Assembly: GCF_001307105.1 (NCBI RefSeq)
Contig: NZ_LGYN01000001.1
Location: 186,001-250,000, forward strand
Direction: 5' to 3'
Source of the DNA: Bacillus australimaris
Lineage (GTDB): Bacteria > Bacillota > Bacilli > Bacillales > Bacillaceae
Length of the DNA: 64,000 bases
Part shown: positions 10,213 to 21,158 of the stretch, one piece after another
Layout: every line of letters begins with the position of its first letter
Numbering within the stretch: position 1 is the first letter of the stretch
The notes under the pieces: model-generated
Told to the model about the DNA's origin: nothing
What the model saw: the letters and a program-made list of their open reading frames with translations, nothing else
Databases searched by the model: none
Made by a program: the position numbers and the translations under genes

Positions 10213-11250
10213 TTATTTTGTTTGATTTTCAAACATGTTCACAAGGTCTTCCATCTCATGTGTTTTCACACGTGCCATCAATGATTCAACAGCATCATCA
10301 ACCTTTTTCCCTTCAAACAGAACGTGGTAAAGCGCTTCTGTAATCGGCATGCTGACTTTGTATTCTTTGGAGAGCTGATAAGCGCCTTTTGTTGTGCGGA
10401 CGCCTTCAACAACCATCCCCATTTTTTCAAGTACTTCTTCCAGCTTATATCCTTTACCGAGTAAATTCCCGCAGCGCCAGTTACGCGAATGAACACTTGT
10501 ACATGTCACGATCAAATCGCCAACACCTGTTAAACCGGCAAAAGTAAGAGGATTTCCACCCATTTTTGTGCCAAGACGTGCGATTTCAGCGAGTCCTCTT
10601 GTGATGAGCGCCGCTTTCGCATTGTCACCATATCCAAGTCCGTCTGTGATTCCTGCTGCAAGAGCAATGATATTTTTCAACGCTCCGCCAATCTCCACAC
10701 CAATCACATCAGGGTTTGTGTACACTCTAAAGTTGTTGTTCATGAACAAATCTTGAACTAATTGAGCTGCTTCAATATTTTCTGATGAAACAGTGACGGT
10801 TGTGGGATGACGCAAGCCTACTTCTTCTGCATGACTCGGCCCTGATAAGACCACGACAGCCTCTCTTTTCTCAGTTGGGACTTCTTGTTCAATCATTTGA
10901 GAAATTCTAAGAAGTGTATCTGGTTCAATCCCTTTACTCACATGAACAAACGGTACCTTCGATGAGATGAACTCATTTGCCTGCTTTAACACCTCACGAA
11001 TGGCCTTTGTTGGCACAGCAACAATAATCGCGTCTGTTCCCTCTAAAGCCTGCTTCATATCCGTTGTTGCCTGAATAGATGCTGGCAGATCGACATTTGG
11101 CAAGTAATCATGATTTTCATGTTTCTCATTGATTTGATCAATAAGCTCTTGTCTATGTCCCCACATGTGTACATCATGATGATTATCAGCTAATACAAGC
11201 GCAAGAGCGGTTCCCCAGCTGCCTGCACCAAGTACTGTAATTTTCTTCAT
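10213..11250 (-). CDS. gpsA: NAD(P)-dependent glycerol-3-phosphate dehydrogenase
   Basis: GpsA reduces dihydroxyacetone phosphate to sn-glycerol-3-phosphate for phospholipid synthesis. From ATG 11250 it is 345 residues, the family length. The frame opens at a GTG three codons earlier, inside the ribosome-binding region AAAGGGTGAGC. The dinucleotide-binding loop GAGSWGTA is at residues 8-15. The catalytic-lysine region is [13 protein letters not shown] near 187-199. The gene starts 14 nt after der, and the two are probably co-transcribed. Confidence 0.96.
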   Translation of the reverse strand: MKKITVLGAGSWGTALALVLADNHHDVHMWGHRQELIDQINEKHENHDYLPNVDLPASIQATTDMKQALEGTDAIIVAVPTKAIREVLKQANEFISSKVPFVHVSKGIEPDTLLRISQMIEQEVPTEKREAVVVLSGPSHAEEVGLRHPTTVTVSSENIEAAQLVQDLFMNNNFRVYTNPDVIGVEIGGALKNIIALAAGITDGLGYGDNAKAALITRGLAEIARLGTKMGGNPLTFAGLTGVGDLIVTCTSVHSRNWRCGNLLGKGYKLEEVLEKMGMVVEGVRTTKGAYQLSKEYKVSMPITEALYHVLFEGKKVDDAVESLMARVKTHEMEDLVNMFENQTK

Positions 11251-11264
11251 TCTGCTCACCCTTT

Positions 11265-12575
11265 TTATTTTCTCGCTCTAGCAAATATTTTAATTGGTGT
11301 TCCTTCAAAACCAAATGCATCTCGAATGCGGTTTTCTAGGAAACGCTCATAAGAAAAGTGCATAAGCTCTGGATCGTTTACAAACACAACGAAGGAAGGA
11401 GGCTTAATGGCCACCTGTGTTGCATAGTAAATTTTTAGGCGCTGTCCATTATGGGTCGGCGTTGGATTCATTGCCACTGCATCCATGATGATATCGTTCA
11501 AAATATTGGTTTGAACGCGCATAGCATGATTTTCACTTGCTGTAATAATAGACGGCATTAATGTATGAATTCTCTTCTTCGTGAGAGCTGACATAAATAA
11601 GACAGGCGCATAATCAAGGAATTGGAAATGCTCGCGGATATTTTGCTCAAATTCCTTCATCGTACGCTCATCTTTTTCAACCGCATCCCATTTGTTCACA
11701 ATGATTACAACAGCTTTACCAGCTTCATGCGCATAGCCTGCAATCCGTTTGTCCTGCTCAATAATACCTTCCTCACCGTCAAGAACAACAGCGACAACAT
11801 CAGAACGATCAATGGCTTTTAATGCACGAAGCACACTGTATTTCTCTGTTGTTTCATATACTTTCCCTTTTTTTCTCATGCCTGCTGTATCGACAATGAC
11901 AAAGTCACGCTGATTGTACGTAAACATCGTATCGACAGCATCTCTTGTTGTACCAGCGATGTTGCTGACAATAACGCGGTCTTCTCCGAGCATTGCATTC
12001 ACTAATGAAGATTTCCCCACATTCGGGCGGCCAATTAAGCAGAACTGAACAACCTCTTCAGCATACTGCGTATCCGGTAAGTTCTTAAAGTGTTCTGCAA
12101 CGGCATCAAGCAGATCACCAAGCCCCAATCCGTGCGTTCCAGAAATCGGATACGGCTCCCCAAAACCTAGTGCATAAAAGTCATACACATCGCTTCTCAT
12201 TTCAGGGTTGTCCAGTTTATTGACAGCAAGTACAACTGGCTTTTTCGTGCGATATAAAATTTTTGCGACTTCTTCATCCGCAGATGTCACGCCGTCTCGT
12301 CCATTCACCATAAAGATAATGACATCCGCCTCATCCATTGCAATTTCTGCTTGATGGCGAATTTGCGCCAAAAATGGCTCATCTCCAATATCAATTCCAC
12401 CAGTATCTATTAAATTAAAGTCATAATTTAACCATTCAGCAGAGCTATAGATTCGATCTCTTGTTACACCAGGTGTGTCTTCTACAATCGAAATTCTTTC
12501 GCCTGCGATTCGATTAAAAATTGTAGATTTTCCAACGTTGGGCCTTCCAACAATGGCTACGACAGGTTTACCCAT
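11265..12575 (-). CDS. der: Ribosome-assembly GTPase Der (EngA)
   Basis: Der is an essential GTPase with two tandem G domains that helps 50S subunit maturation. ATG 12575 ([10 protein letters not shown]) gives 436 residues, equal to the B. subtilis protein; the upstream extension lacks family support. The first G1 is GRPNVGKST (10-18) with DTPG, NKLD and SGTHG following. The second G1 is GRPNVGKSS near 182, with DTAG and NKWD. A C-terminal KH-like domain ends in FARARK. It is followed at once by gpsA. Confidence 0.97.
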   Translation of the reverse strand: MGKPVVAIVGRPNVGKSTIFNRIAGERISIVEDTPGVTRDRIYSSAEWLNYDFNLIDTGGIDIGDEPFLAQIRHQAEIAMDEADVIIFMVNGRDGVTSADEEVAKILYRTKKPVVLAVNKLDNPEMRSDVYDFYALGFGEPYPISGTHGLGLGDLLDAVAEHFKNLPDTQYAEEVVQFCLIGRPNVGKSSLVNAMLGEDRVIVSNIAGTTRDAVDTMFTYNQRDFVIVDTAGMRKKGKVYETTEKYSVLRALKAIDRSDVVAVVLDGEEGIIEQDKRIAGYAHEAGKAVVIIVNKWDAVEKDERTMKEFEQNIREHFQFLDYAPVLFMSALTKKRIHTLMPSIITASENHAMRVQTNILNDIIMDAVAMNPTPTHNGQRLKIYYATQVAIKPPSFVVFVNDPELMHFSYERFLENRIRDAFGFEGTPIKIFARARK

Positions 12576-12660
12576 AGTACCCTTCCTTTCAATCCAGCCG
12601 CGATTCAATATGTTCATCATCATGTTTCAACCGGGATTTATAATTTTCATTCAGTTTTAT

Positions 12661-12688
12661 GAAATAAACCCTTCAAACATGAAGGGTT
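12661..12688 (-). terminator. Intrinsic terminator after ypzH
   Basis: AACCCTTC-atgttt-GAAGGGTT stem followed by TATTTC on the minus strand, between ypzH and der. The T tract is short, so strength is uncertain. Confidence 0.6.
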
Positions 12689-12734
12689 CAACTTATATAT
12701 TATATCAATTTTTAATCAGACCACAATGAATAAC

Positions 12735-12929
12735 TTAAAAATGTTTGACAATCAAGTAAAGATCTTCTCCAATGCCGTGTGCAATTCCATCTAAAATAGC
12801 CTCTAAATTCATGGCATACATGTCGAGCTCTTCTTTATTTTCACAGAAAAAAACCGCTGTTCCGCCAATGACCCGCTCTTTATTTGTTGTCGCCACAGCC
12901 AATATAAATTGTTCAATGGTGTTCGCCAT
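12735..12929 (-). CDS. ypzH: Small YIEGIA-partner protein
   Basis: A 64-residue acidic protein without a signal or membrane helix (core TTNKERVIGGTAVFFCENKE). Proteins of this type are annotated as a capping-complex subunit for YIEGIA. It lies 6 nt after the gene for the YIEGIA membrane protein, so a complex is inferred from context. The name ypzH follows synteny and is less certain than the family. The biochemical role is unknown to me. Confidence 0.7.
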   Translation of the reverse strand: MANTIEQFILAVATTNKERVIGGTAVFFCENKEELDMYAMNLEAILDGIAHGIGEDLYLIVKHF

Positions 12930-12935
12930 GCCCTA

Positions 12936-13820
12936 TTACCTCACTTTCTTTTTAATGAAATCTGTCGGCATTCTAATGGCATTTTCTAAAATGGGCACCT
13001 CTTCTAATACACGGACAGCCAAATCTTCACGATACCATTGCGGTAAAATGAACACGCCTAGTGTGCCGTTATTCAGATCACGTTTTGCGAGCGGACAGAG
13101 AGACGGTTCACCAGAATCACGATACACACCAAGCACGTTGGATAAATCAAATAAAATGGCTTGCCGCTGTCCAAGATTGGCAATCGTTGTCGCTGAATTG
13201 AAATTTTTCGGCGTTAAAATAAAGCCCATTCCATGCTCTAGTATGAGCTTTTGCTTTTCAGGCAGCCCGATATTCATAATGTAAATATCATTTACATAAA
13301 GCCCTGCCCCATCAAAGCGAAGCTCCCCTTTTTGAATATTGACAATATCTTTTAATTGACTGCCTGACATTAATAGCTTTGCCATGAAAAAACAAAGAAT
13401 ACCGACCACTGTTCCAACAACGAGCGAGAAGAAAATGCAGGCTGTCGTTGTAATAAGTGCAGTGAGAATCGAAATATAATTTCGACTTTCAAAAGCAATG
13501 GCAATACCTTCTATATATGTACTGCCTCTAGACACAAGCTCATACGAATCCATTTGAGTTAACGTATTTCTTTCCATATTTCGGACATCTCGAAATTGCG
13601 TGGCTGCCAAAGTGAGAAAGGTGATTGCTGTGAATTCCTCCTGAATCAGTGCAGGCATAATAATCGCACCAAGTCCAGAAGCAATGAAACCAAGCGCAAT
13701 GTGAATCACTTGTCCATGAATATACGTTGGGTACTGCCGGTAGTCTGTTCTTAACATATAAAGCCTGGCCGCCATCCCAAAGATGACACCAATAATCACA
13801 GGAAACATATAGTCCGTCAT
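12936..13820 (-). CDS. yphB: YIEGIA-domain membrane protein YphB
   Basis: A 294-residue membrane protein. Three or four hydrophobic segments lie near 5-20, 40-60, 65-85 and 120-150, and the motif YIEGIAIAFESR near residue 102 gives the family its name. The C-terminal half is soluble, rich in beta structure, and ends DFIKKKVR. Start ATG 13820 overlaps the yphA stop by 4 nt (ATGA). The family is limited to endospore formers as far as I know, which suggests a sporulation role. The exact function is not established to me. Confidence 0.8.
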   Translation of the reverse strand: MTDYMFPVIIGVIFGMAARLYMLRTDYRQYPTYIHGQVIHIALGFIASGLGAIIMPALIQEEFTAITFLTLAATQFRDVRNMERNTLTQMDSYELVSRGSTYIEGIAIAFESRNYISILTALITTTACIFFSLVVGTVVGILCFFMAKLLMSGSQLKDIVNIQKGELRFDGAGLYVNDIYIMNIGLPEKQKLILEHGMGFILTPKNFNSATTIANLGQRQAILFDLSNVLGVYRDSGEPSLCPLAKRDLNNGTLGVFILPQWYREDLAVRVLEEVPILENAIRMPTDFIKKKVR

Positions 13821-14419
13821 GTTGATTTTGCAGCCCCTTTTACTGGTTTTCTAGATGAACGGGCGTTTAAGAGCTTTTCAAGTTGATCGACACCTAATAG
13901 GAAGACAGTCCCTTGAACAACAAGGGATAGAAAAGAGAGATCCCCTATGACAATAAATGATGTGAGGCGATGAATCGTCAGCGCATAAAGGGCTTCGCCG
14001 AGACATACTGACATCATCCATAGGGTGATTCGTTCCGCTAACTGATGTCCATATGTCAATGACATCAAGATCAGCAAGGTAAAAACGGCCCAATCCACTT
14101 TTATTAGCGTGAACCAAACTGGATCATATAATGCAAAAATCATAAAAAAGGCATACGCGCTCACCATGGAGGATAATTGCATGAATTTCATCATTTTATG
14201 AGCAGACCGGAAAATAACGAAAGCCGCACAAGCATATAAAAAAGTCATCAAAAACCCCGCATTGATCGTTATATCGAGAATGGATATCATGAAATTGCTG
14301 CATATTATATGGAGAAGTACACAGAAGCCCAGCACGCTGCGCCAAGAGCTTTTTTCCATGATAAATGTCACGATAATCCAAACGAACCATATAGACCAAT
14401 AATAGTACAATGCCTCCAA
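13817..14419 (-). CDS. yphA: Multi-pass membrane protein YphA
   Basis: A 200-residue, very hydrophobic protein with about six membrane helices and a short basic tail (SSRKPVKGAAKST). It is first of the yphA-yphB-ypzH unit, with a 4-nt overlap to yphB. The B. subtilis gene has, I believe, been renamed seaA for a role in spore envelope assembly; treat that as recollection. No catalytic motif is visible. Confidence 0.78.
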   Translation of the reverse strand: MEALYYYWSIWFVWIIVTFIMEKSSWRSVLGFCVLLHIICSNFMISILDITINAGFLMTFLYACAAFVIFRSAHKMMKFMQLSSMVSAYAFFMIFALYDPVWFTLIKVDWAVFTLLILMSLTYGHQLAERITLWMMSVCLGEALYALTIHRLTSFIVIGDLSFLSLVVQGTVFLLGVDQLEKLLNARSSRKPVKGAAKST

Positions 14420-14535
14420 GCCTCATCACCTCAATTACATTATGGGAAAATCTCCATTTTTTAAACATGCGGGATCGTTACGTGCTTTGTATGAAATAAA
14501 CAAGAGGTGACACCCTACTAATTGAGGAGGGATGT

Positions 14536-14670
14536 ATGATGGGAAAAGATAGACAGGAAAAACGTTTAAAGGCGTCAAAAAGAGTGGAGTCTGATCGTGA
14601 CCAATCCATTCACCATAAGGGTGCAACAGCATTAGAGGGTCCAGAAAGCGCTCGAAAAAGAAATCAATAA
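14536..14670 (+). CDS. ypzI: Small charged protein YpzI
   Basis: A 44-residue very polar protein (MMGKDRQEKRLKASKRVESD at the start) on the plus strand. GGAGGGATGT precedes the first ATG at 14536; a second ATG follows at once and may be the real start (43 residues). It resembles B. subtilis YpzI in sequence and lies between yphA and fni as there. It is likely a small spore-related protein by analogy, but I know no function. It is an isolated plus-strand gene between minus-strand ones and ends at a shared terminator. Confidence 0.8.
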   Translation: MMGKDRQEKRLKASKRVESDRDQSIHHKGATALEGPESARKRNQ

Positions 14671-15761
<1,091 letters not shown>

Positions 15762-15769
15762 TCACCAAA

Positions 15770-16921
15770 TTATTTTAGTTTATTGAGTTTATCGCCGATC
15801 AGGTCACCAAGCTGGAATCCGCTTGTGTTTTCTTCTTTCGCCTGATATTGACGATAGTCCTCTTCGATTTGTTTTTCAGGATTTTCTTCTAAATCACGGA
15901 TGCTGAGTGAAATGCGCTCTTCATCTTCATTCACATCAAGCACTTTCACTTTCACAGTCTGCCCTTCTTCAAGAACTTCTTGCGGTGTACCGATATGTTT
16001 ATGAGAGATTTGGGAAATATGCACAAGTCCTTCTACACCTGGCAGAATTTCAACAAATGCACCAAAGCTCACAAGACGTTGAACAGTTCCTTCAAGCACA
16101 TCACCTTGTTTTACCTTTTCACCAATTTGGCTCCAAGGTCCTGGTAATGTTTCTTTAATAGATAGTGAGATACGTTCGTTATCACGATCCACAGCAAGTA
16201 CTTTGACCTGGACTTCCTGTCCTTCTTCCACTACGTCAGATGGCTTTTCAACATGCGCATGGGATAGTTGAGAAATGTGAACTAGTCCATCAATGCCGCC
16301 AATGTCAACAAATGCACCAAAATCAGTAAGGCGCTGCACTTTACCATCAATCACACTGCCTACTTCAAGCTTTTGCAGGAAGTCTTGCTTTTTGTCTAAT
16401 TGCTCTTGTTCAACGACTGCACGGTGCGAGAGAATCACGCGATTTTTTTCGCGGTCAAGTTCTACCACGACAAGTGAGAGTGTTTTCCCTTTGTAATCTG
16501 TGAAGTCTTCTACATAGTGTGCTTCTACAAGAGATGCAGGAATAAATCCGCGCACACCAATGTCTACGACAAGACCACCTTTTACAACGTCTTTTACTTC
16601 AGCTTCAAATACTTCTTTTGTTTCAAACTTTTTCTCTAGGTCTTCCCAAGCGCGGTCTGCATCAACAGCACGTTTCGATAAAATCAAAGCATCGTCTTCG
16701 ACCTTTGTTACTTTAAGCTCTAACTCGTCGCCATCTTTCACGACATCTGATGCTTTTTCAACGTGAAGACTTGATAATTCACTGATTGGGATGATACCAG
16801 GTTGTTTCACATTGACGATATCTACATTGACATGCTTGTCCTCAACTTTAGAAACAATCCCTTTCACTACATCTCCAACCTCTGGTACCTGAACATCGAT
16901 TTGATTCATTTCCTCTGTCAT
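15770..16921 (-). CDS. ypfD: S1-domain protein (RpsA homologue, YpfD)
   Basis: A 383-residue RNA-binding protein with four S1 repeats at about 14-83, 101-168, 186-254 and 271-340. [20 protein letters not shown] and [20 protein letters not shown] mark the third and fourth. The acidic linker tail ends GDKLNKLK. In Firmicutes this shorter homologue of ribosomal protein S1 is not a stable 30S component, and its exact role is unclear. Start ATG 16921 has AAGGAGGTT upstream. It lies downstream of cmk as usual, separated by about 220 nt. Confidence 0.93.
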   Translation of the reverse strand: MTEEMNQIDVQVPEVGDVVKGIVSKVEDKHVNVDIVNVKQPGIIPISELSSLHVEKASDVVKDGDELELKVTKVEDDALILSKRAVDADRAWEDLEKKFETKEVFEAEVKDVVKGGLVVDIGVRGFIPASLVEAHYVEDFTDYKGKTLSLVVVELDREKNRVILSHRAVVEQEQLDKKQDFLQKLEVGSVIDGKVQRLTDFGAFVDIGGIDGLVHISQLSHAHVEKPSDVVEEGQEVQVKVLAVDRDNERISLSIKETLPGPWSQIGEKVKQGDVLEGTVQRLVSFGAFVEILPGVEGLVHISQISHKHIGTPQEVLEEGQTVKVKVLDVNEDEERISLSIRDLEENPEKQIEEDYRQYQAKEENTSGFQLGDLIGDKLNKLK

Positions 16922-17144
16922 TTCGATAACCTCCTTGGTCCAAACCTACACAGCTTAGTTAAAACGGCTGAGCGAATATGTGTCTTAAGCATGATGATTG
17001 CCAGCCGAATATGTATTATAGAAACATTCAAATCAATATAATTGCTTGAATGATCAATAAAAATAGTATTAGTATAAACTTCTAATAAAAGACCTTGTTT
17101 GTCAAGAGATAAACCTCTAACTTATAAAAGTTTTCTAAAATTTC

Positions 17145-17822
17145 TTACTGTTTCTCCACACGGTCTGCTGCATCTAAAATTTTACCTGCCACCTCTTGAA
17201 TAGAGAGCGAAGTTGTGTCAATTTCAATGGCATCATCCGCTTTCTTTAAAGGTGAAATCTCGCGCTCAGAATCAAGCTTGTCGCGTCTTGCAATCTCTTC
17301 GATCAGCTGATCGTAATTGACATCGTAACCTTTTTTCTGATTCTCCTCAAAGCGGCGTTTTGCTCTTTCTTCTACAGATGCAAGCAAGAAAATTTTCACT
17401 TCGGCCTCTGGCAGTACGTGAGTGCCTATGTCTCTTCCGTCCATAACAACTCCGCCTCTTTTGCCAAGCTCCTGCTGCCTGCGGACCATTTCTTCCCGAA
17501 CAGCTCTATGCTTTGCGACAACCGATACTTGGTTGCTTACGCGGTCTGTGCGAATATCCTCAGTGACATCCGTATGGTCTAGATGGACTTTTTGACCCTC
17601 GTCCGTTGATACAAGTTCAATGACTGTCTCTTTCAGTAATGAATCAAGTGCCTGTTCGTCTTCAAGATCTACACCTTGATTGAGTGCCGCAAGTGTAATC
17701 GCGCGGTACATAGCACCTGTATCGATATAAATATAAGATTTTTTGGCTGCGACAATTTTTGCCACAGTGCTTTTTCCTGCTGCAGCAGGACCGTCAATTG
17801 CAATAGATAATTTCTTTGTCAT
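17145..17822 (-). CDS. cmk: Cytidylate kinase
   Basis: Cmk phosphorylates CMP and dCMP with ATP. From ATG 17822 ([13 protein letters not shown]) it is 225 residues; the frame reaches back to 17873, but only this start fits the family and AAGGAGAGG spacing. The P-loop GPAAAGKST is at 11-19. DTGAMYRA near 34 binds the substrate, and DGRDIGTHV near 105 belongs to the catalytic core. The 222-nt gap to ypfD holds AT-rich sequence but no clear terminator, so partial readthrough into ypfD is plausible. Confidence 0.97.
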   Translation of the reverse strand: MTKKLSIAIDGPAAAGKSTVAKIVAAKKSYIYIDTGAMYRAITLAALNQGVDLEDEQALDSLLKETVIELVSTDEGQKVHLDHTDVTEDIRTDRVSNQVSVVAKHRAVREEMVRRQQELGKRGGVVMDGRDIGTHVLPEAEVKIFLLASVEERAKRRFEENQKKGYDVNYDQLIEEIARRDKLDSEREISPLKKADDAIEIDTTSLSIQEVAGKILDAADRVEKQ

Positions 17823-17893
17823 AATACCTCTCCTTGATTGAATCTCCCTTATGAATTGTAACACGATCACCACTCAAACGGGGGAATTTTCTA

Positions 17894-18076
17894 TCAATCC
17901 TTCTGCTTGAACGTCTCAATCCATTCTTCAATGCTCATGTTATTCACACCCTCGTATTGTACGACTTTTGACAAGAAGAGTTCTCCTTTCGTCAAATGAA
18001 GTGTAATCTGGACAGCTAATAATAAAACAAGCTGAATGAGCACCATTTTCATTAACCATCTTTCCATTGTCTTCAT
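17894..18076 (-). CDS. ypfB: Small membrane protein YpfB
   Basis: A 60-residue protein with one hydrophobic segment (about 8-25) and a charged C-terminal helix (SIEEWIETFKQKD). ATG 18076 is chosen because TTGGAGGC lies upstream at good spacing; the frame opens ten codons earlier without a ribosome site. The position between ypfA and cmk supports the name. Function is unknown. Its ribosome site lies inside the ypfA terminator-like hairpin. Confidence 0.7.
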   Translation of the reverse strand: MKTMERWLMKMVLIQLVLLLAVQITLHLTKGELFLSKVVQYEGVNNMSIEEWIETFKQKD

Positions 18077-18080
18077 ACAA

Positions 18081-18125
18081 AAAGCCTCCAAGCTAGATTT
18101 CTTCACCTCTAGTATGGAAGCTTTT
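18081..18125 (-). terminator. Terminator-like hairpin between ypfA and ypfB
   Basis: Minus-strand arms AAGCTTCCATACTAG and CTAGCTTGGAGGCTT pair at 13 of 15 positions, followed by TTTTTG. The U tract touches the ypfB ATG, and the 3' arm contains its Shine-Dalgarno. It may terminate ypfA, hide the ypfB ribosome site, or both. Confidence 0.65.
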
Positions 18126-18139
18126 TACACCCTTTATTC

Positions 18140-18787
18140 TTATGCTTTTTTCACACGTGTTAAAAGCTGCTGCTGGAAGCAGTACTTCATGATGTGCTGC
18201 TGATGGTCATTTGTGATCTCGGAAAACTCCATGATTGCTCTTGTTTTGCCAGACTGTTCATCTTGATATATTCGATTCATTTCTGCAACCGCTTTAATTT
18301 CCACTGGTTCTTTCAGTGGAAGTGCAAACTCTATGACCACTTCTCCATATTCTTTAAGTGACACACCCTCAGGAACAGCGATCGCTACGCCGCCAGCACT
18401 CATATTCACAATAAATGTGTCAAAGGCCTCTTCATCCGTTTGCATGACGGTGGCTTTAACCATCGTATCCACTCTCAGGTATTCTCTGCGCTGAAGCCGG
18501 ATCATTTCTTCTTTTGGTGGAATAGAAATGACGATCATCGGAATATCTTCTTTTCTTTTTCCAATGACCTCGCTTGGACATTTGTATGGTATTTGATTTT
18601 CATCGAAAAAGAAGACGGTGATCTCTGTTTTTTGGTTTAAGTAGATGGTGCGGCCCGTCTCCTTATCAGCTGGATAATTAATGCAAATATCATCGTTATT
18701 ATTTTCCAAAACTTTAGATTTCCCTGTTTTCACTTCTTTGTTCTCATTGACATATTCAATTGTAATCGCATCCCCAATTTGTAACAT
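18140..18787 (-). CDS. ypfA: PilZ-domain c-di-GMP receptor YpfA (MotI/DgrA)
   Basis: A 215-residue protein with an N-terminal YcgR-like domain (about 1-90) and a C-terminal PilZ domain. The c-di-GMP motif RxxxR appears in QRREYLRVD near 100-108, and NMSAGG near 131-136 supplies (D/N)xSxxG. In B. subtilis the protein binds c-di-GMP and stops the flagellar motor through MotA. It has no transmembrane segment. It lies upstream of ypfB and downstream of the ypeB terminator, so it probably has its own promoter. Confidence 0.92.
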   Translation of the reverse strand: MLQIGDAITIEYVNENKEVKTGKSKVLENNNDDICINYPADKETGRTIYLNQKTEITVFFFDENQIPYKCPSEVIGKRKEDIPMIVISIPPKEEMIRLQRREYLRVDTMVKATVMQTDEEAFDTFIVNMSAGGVAIAVPEGVSLKEYGEVVIEFALPLKEPVEIKAVAEMNRIYQDEQSGKTRAIMEFSEITNDHQQHIMKYCFQQQLLTRVKKA

Positions 18788-18844
18788 TCCTCATCACTCT
18801 TTTCATCTGTGAAATCGTATCCTCTCCTATATTAAACCATGTAT

Positions 18845-18877
18845 AAAACAAAAGGAAAAGACTTAATAGCCTTTTCC
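18845..18877 (-). terminator. Intrinsic terminator after ypeB
   Basis: GGAAAAG-gctattaagt-CTTTTCC on the minus strand followed by TTTTGTTTT. It closes the sleB-ypeB unit. Confidence 0.7.
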
Positions 18878-18889
18878 TCGCTTCCTTTT

Positions 18890-20239
18890 CTATAGGTCTT
18901 TATATATAGGTTCTGCATTTTTTAGTTTATCTACTCGTTCTTCTTTTCCAGTATCCGCATTAATGAACATTCGGTACGTATCATTTTTTATTGTTCCGAG
19001 GAACTCATAGCACAGCACTTCCTCTGACATATCATTTTGAACAATTGCTAAATGAGTATCTTCGATCTTTACATGCTGATTCAATGTTTTCTGCGCTTCT
19101 TTTTGAGAGATTTTCGGTGCTTTGATGTCTCGAGTCTTATGATTTGTTAAGTAGTCTTTCGCTGAAAATCCAACGACCTCGCCATCATCCAATGCGACTT
19201 TCATGCGTATACTATCCGGATAAAGCAGGACATTTTTTTGAAGAGGCACATAGGTAAATACGCCGATATTATCAAATTGTGCACTTTCATCTAAATGGAA
19301 AGATTCTGTATTAAATCCCTGCTTCTTTAAAAAGCTAAGTGCTTTTTTTGAAGCATCATTTAAGCTGATTTTTTGTTTTTTCACATCGCGATTTTGAAGA
19401 AGGTAGACTGGATGTCCTCCTTTTTCAGTCAAGTCTAAGTAAAAGTTTGCATGGCTGTCTGGGTCTGACATTGATAGACTGTACACGTCGCGATTGGTTT
19501 TGCTGCCACTTTTTCTCACTTTAAAATGTTGGTTATGGTCAGGTGTGAATTGCTGGGCAATGCGGATCGCTTCTTTTTTGGAAATTTTTTTACCTTTTAA
19601 ATGATTGTAGCCCTGTGTTTCTGATTCTGTCGACACGTTTGTAGGTCCAAGATCGACATCTGCAAATGCATCCGCATTTCTCTCGACTGTTTTTAATCCA
19701 TCAATGATGGTGTTATCATTCTTTCGGTCGCCGTCAGCCAGCGCCATTTCAACGTCCATCCACTTTAAATTTTTATTAAGTACAAGATGCTGTACTTGTC
19801 TAAGCTCATTTTGTATATCTGCCGCTTGATCATATAAAGATGTTATGGTTTTGTGCGTATCTTTATTTAATGGTTCATCTGATAAGGATTTGACTGATGA
19901 TTTGTAGCTAAAGTCTCCGACATTTGCAAGAAATTCTTCCGTTTTATTAAAAGGCATTAATGTAAGCGGTAGCTGACTGACATTGTTATGTGCTTCGGAT
20001 GACATTCTCCATACATCTGCAAGTGCTGGTGAGATGGATGTTTGGCTGTTCATCGCAAGTGTTGCGCCAAGCTTGTCATGCAGCTGATCCACCTGATACG
20101 TTAAATCATGGAAGGCTCTTTGGTAGTTGTTCTCAGCATGAAGCAGTACAGCGTCTTTTTCTTGATGCTCTTTATAGCCCCAGTAACCTGTTGAGATGAC
20201 AGCAATTCCTAAAATAGCAATCAATATTCCTCTGATCAT
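18890..20239 (-). CDS. ypeB: Germination protein YpeB
   Basis: YpeB stabilises and localises the cortex-lytic enzyme SleB in dormant spores. The 449-residue protein starts with one signal-anchor helix (about 3-21). An alpha-helical region follows (to about 200). The C-terminal half carries PepSY-type repeats, with motifs such as KKEAIRIAQQF near 222 and SQKEAQKTLNQ near 384. It lies 16 nt after sleB, the conserved pair. Confidence 0.94.
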   Translation of the reverse strand: MIRGILIAILGIAVISTGYWGYKEHQEKDAVLLHAENNYQRAFHDLTYQVDQLHDKLGATLAMNSQTSISPALADVWRMSSEAHNNVSQLPLTLMPFNKTEEFLANVGDFSYKSSVKSLSDEPLNKDTHKTITSLYDQAADIQNELRQVQHLVLNKNLKWMDVEMALADGDRKNDNTIIDGLKTVERNADAFADVDLGPTNVSTESETQGYNHLKGKKISKKEAIRIAQQFTPDHNQHFKVRKSGSKTNRDVYSLSMSDPDSHANFYLDLTEKGGHPVYLLQNRDVKKQKISLNDASKKALSFLKKQGFNTESFHLDESAQFDNIGVFTYVPLQKNVLLYPDSIRMKVALDDGEVVGFSAKDYLTNHKTRDIKAPKISQKEAQKTLNQHVKIEDTHLAIVQNDMSEEVLCYEFLGTIKNDTYRMFINADTGKEERVDKLKNAEPIYKDL

Positions 20240-20255
20240 TTATTTACACCTCTTT

Positions 20256-21158
20256 TTATTCGCAGAATATATGTTTCCCGATTCGTTTAATTTGTGGCCT
20301 TCCCCAAATCCAAGGACTTGTTGCTGTATCAGGATTAAAGTAATAGATGGCACTCTCAGATGGATCCCAGCCATTGATTGCATCAAACACAGCTTTTTTT
20401 GCCGTTTCATTTGGCGCCATATAAAATTGCCCATCCGCTACAGCTGTAAACGCAAGCGGTTCAAAAATGACACCTGCTATTGTGTTTGGAAAAGTTGGGT
20501 TGTTCAAACGATTTAAGATGACGGCAGCGATGGCCACCTGTCCTTCATAAGGTTCACCTCTTGCTTCACTATATACAGCCTGCGACAAGAGCTGAATGTC
20601 ATTACTAGAAAAGCCACCAGGCATGTTGGCTGCTGTTTGTTTCGGTGTTTGATTTCCCTGCTGATTGCCTGACTGATTCCCAGACGTCCCGCTTTGACTT
20701 TTTTGATTTTCTTTTGCACCTTGAGCTGTCTTTTTTTGTGAGCTTCTTTGCGCAGGAGCCTTTGTTTGCTGATCAAGGGGCTTCCCGCCATAATGGGTAA
20801 ACTGGTTCCCTTGCTGCAGCTGCTTTTGAACAAACTCTTTATAGTATTTCGTCTTTTGAACTAATAGTTTTTTTGTTTGTTCTCCTACAAGACCATCGAC
20901 CTTCTTCACACCAAATTGGCTTTGAAAGTTGCGTACGGCCCAGTATGTCCCCCAGCCATAGACGCCATCGATTTTGCCATTGTAAAAACCATTGTATTGG
21001 AGCCGCGCTTGCAGCTCGACTACATCTTCCCCTGTTGCCCCCCGCTGGATGACTTGGCTGGTGAAGGCTTCACTTTTACCGGCTGTCAAAAGTGAAGACA
21101 CGAGTAGAACGATTGAGAAGATGAGGACGATTTGTTTCATAAAACGAGCTTTGTCCAT
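20256..21158 (-). CDS. sleB: Spore cortex-lytic enzyme SleB
   Basis: SleB is a lytic transglycosylase that degrades cortex containing muramic-delta-lactam during germination. ATG 21158 follows GGAGGATCAAAT and gives 300 residues; 32 upstream in-frame codons are rejected. A signal peptide (about 1-33) precedes the peptidoglycan-binding domain (IQRGATGEDVVELQARLQYN, about 38-95). Then come a low-complexity linker rich in Q, S, N and G (about 130-180) and the catalytic domain with SEARGEPYEGQVAIAAVI. The linker is probably variable between species. Confidence 0.95.
   Translation of the reverse strand: MDKARFMKQIVLIFSIVLLVSSLLTAGKSEAFTSQVIQRGATGEDVVELQARLQYNGFYNGKIDGVYGWGTYWAVRNFQSQFGVKKVDGLVGEQTKKLLVQKTKYYKEFVQKQLQQGNQFTHYGGKPLDQQTKAPAQRSSQKKTAQGAKENQKSQSGTSGNQSGNQQGNQTPKQTAANMPGGFSSNDIQLLSQAVYSEARGEPYEGQVAIAAVILNRLNNPTFPNTIAGVIFEPLAFTAVADGQFYMAPNETAKKAVFDAINGWDPSESAIYYFNPDTATSPWIWGRPQIKRIGKHIFCE

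Noticed and set aside
12772..13284. Plus-strand open frame of 170 codons
   Set aside because: It lies opposite ypzH and yphB, has no ribosome site, and its composition is that of a shadow frame.
14490..14535. Possible SigG-like promoter before ypzI (TGTATG, later CCTACTA)
   Set aside because: The spacing is about 20 nt and the -10 has a mismatch, so it is too weak to list.
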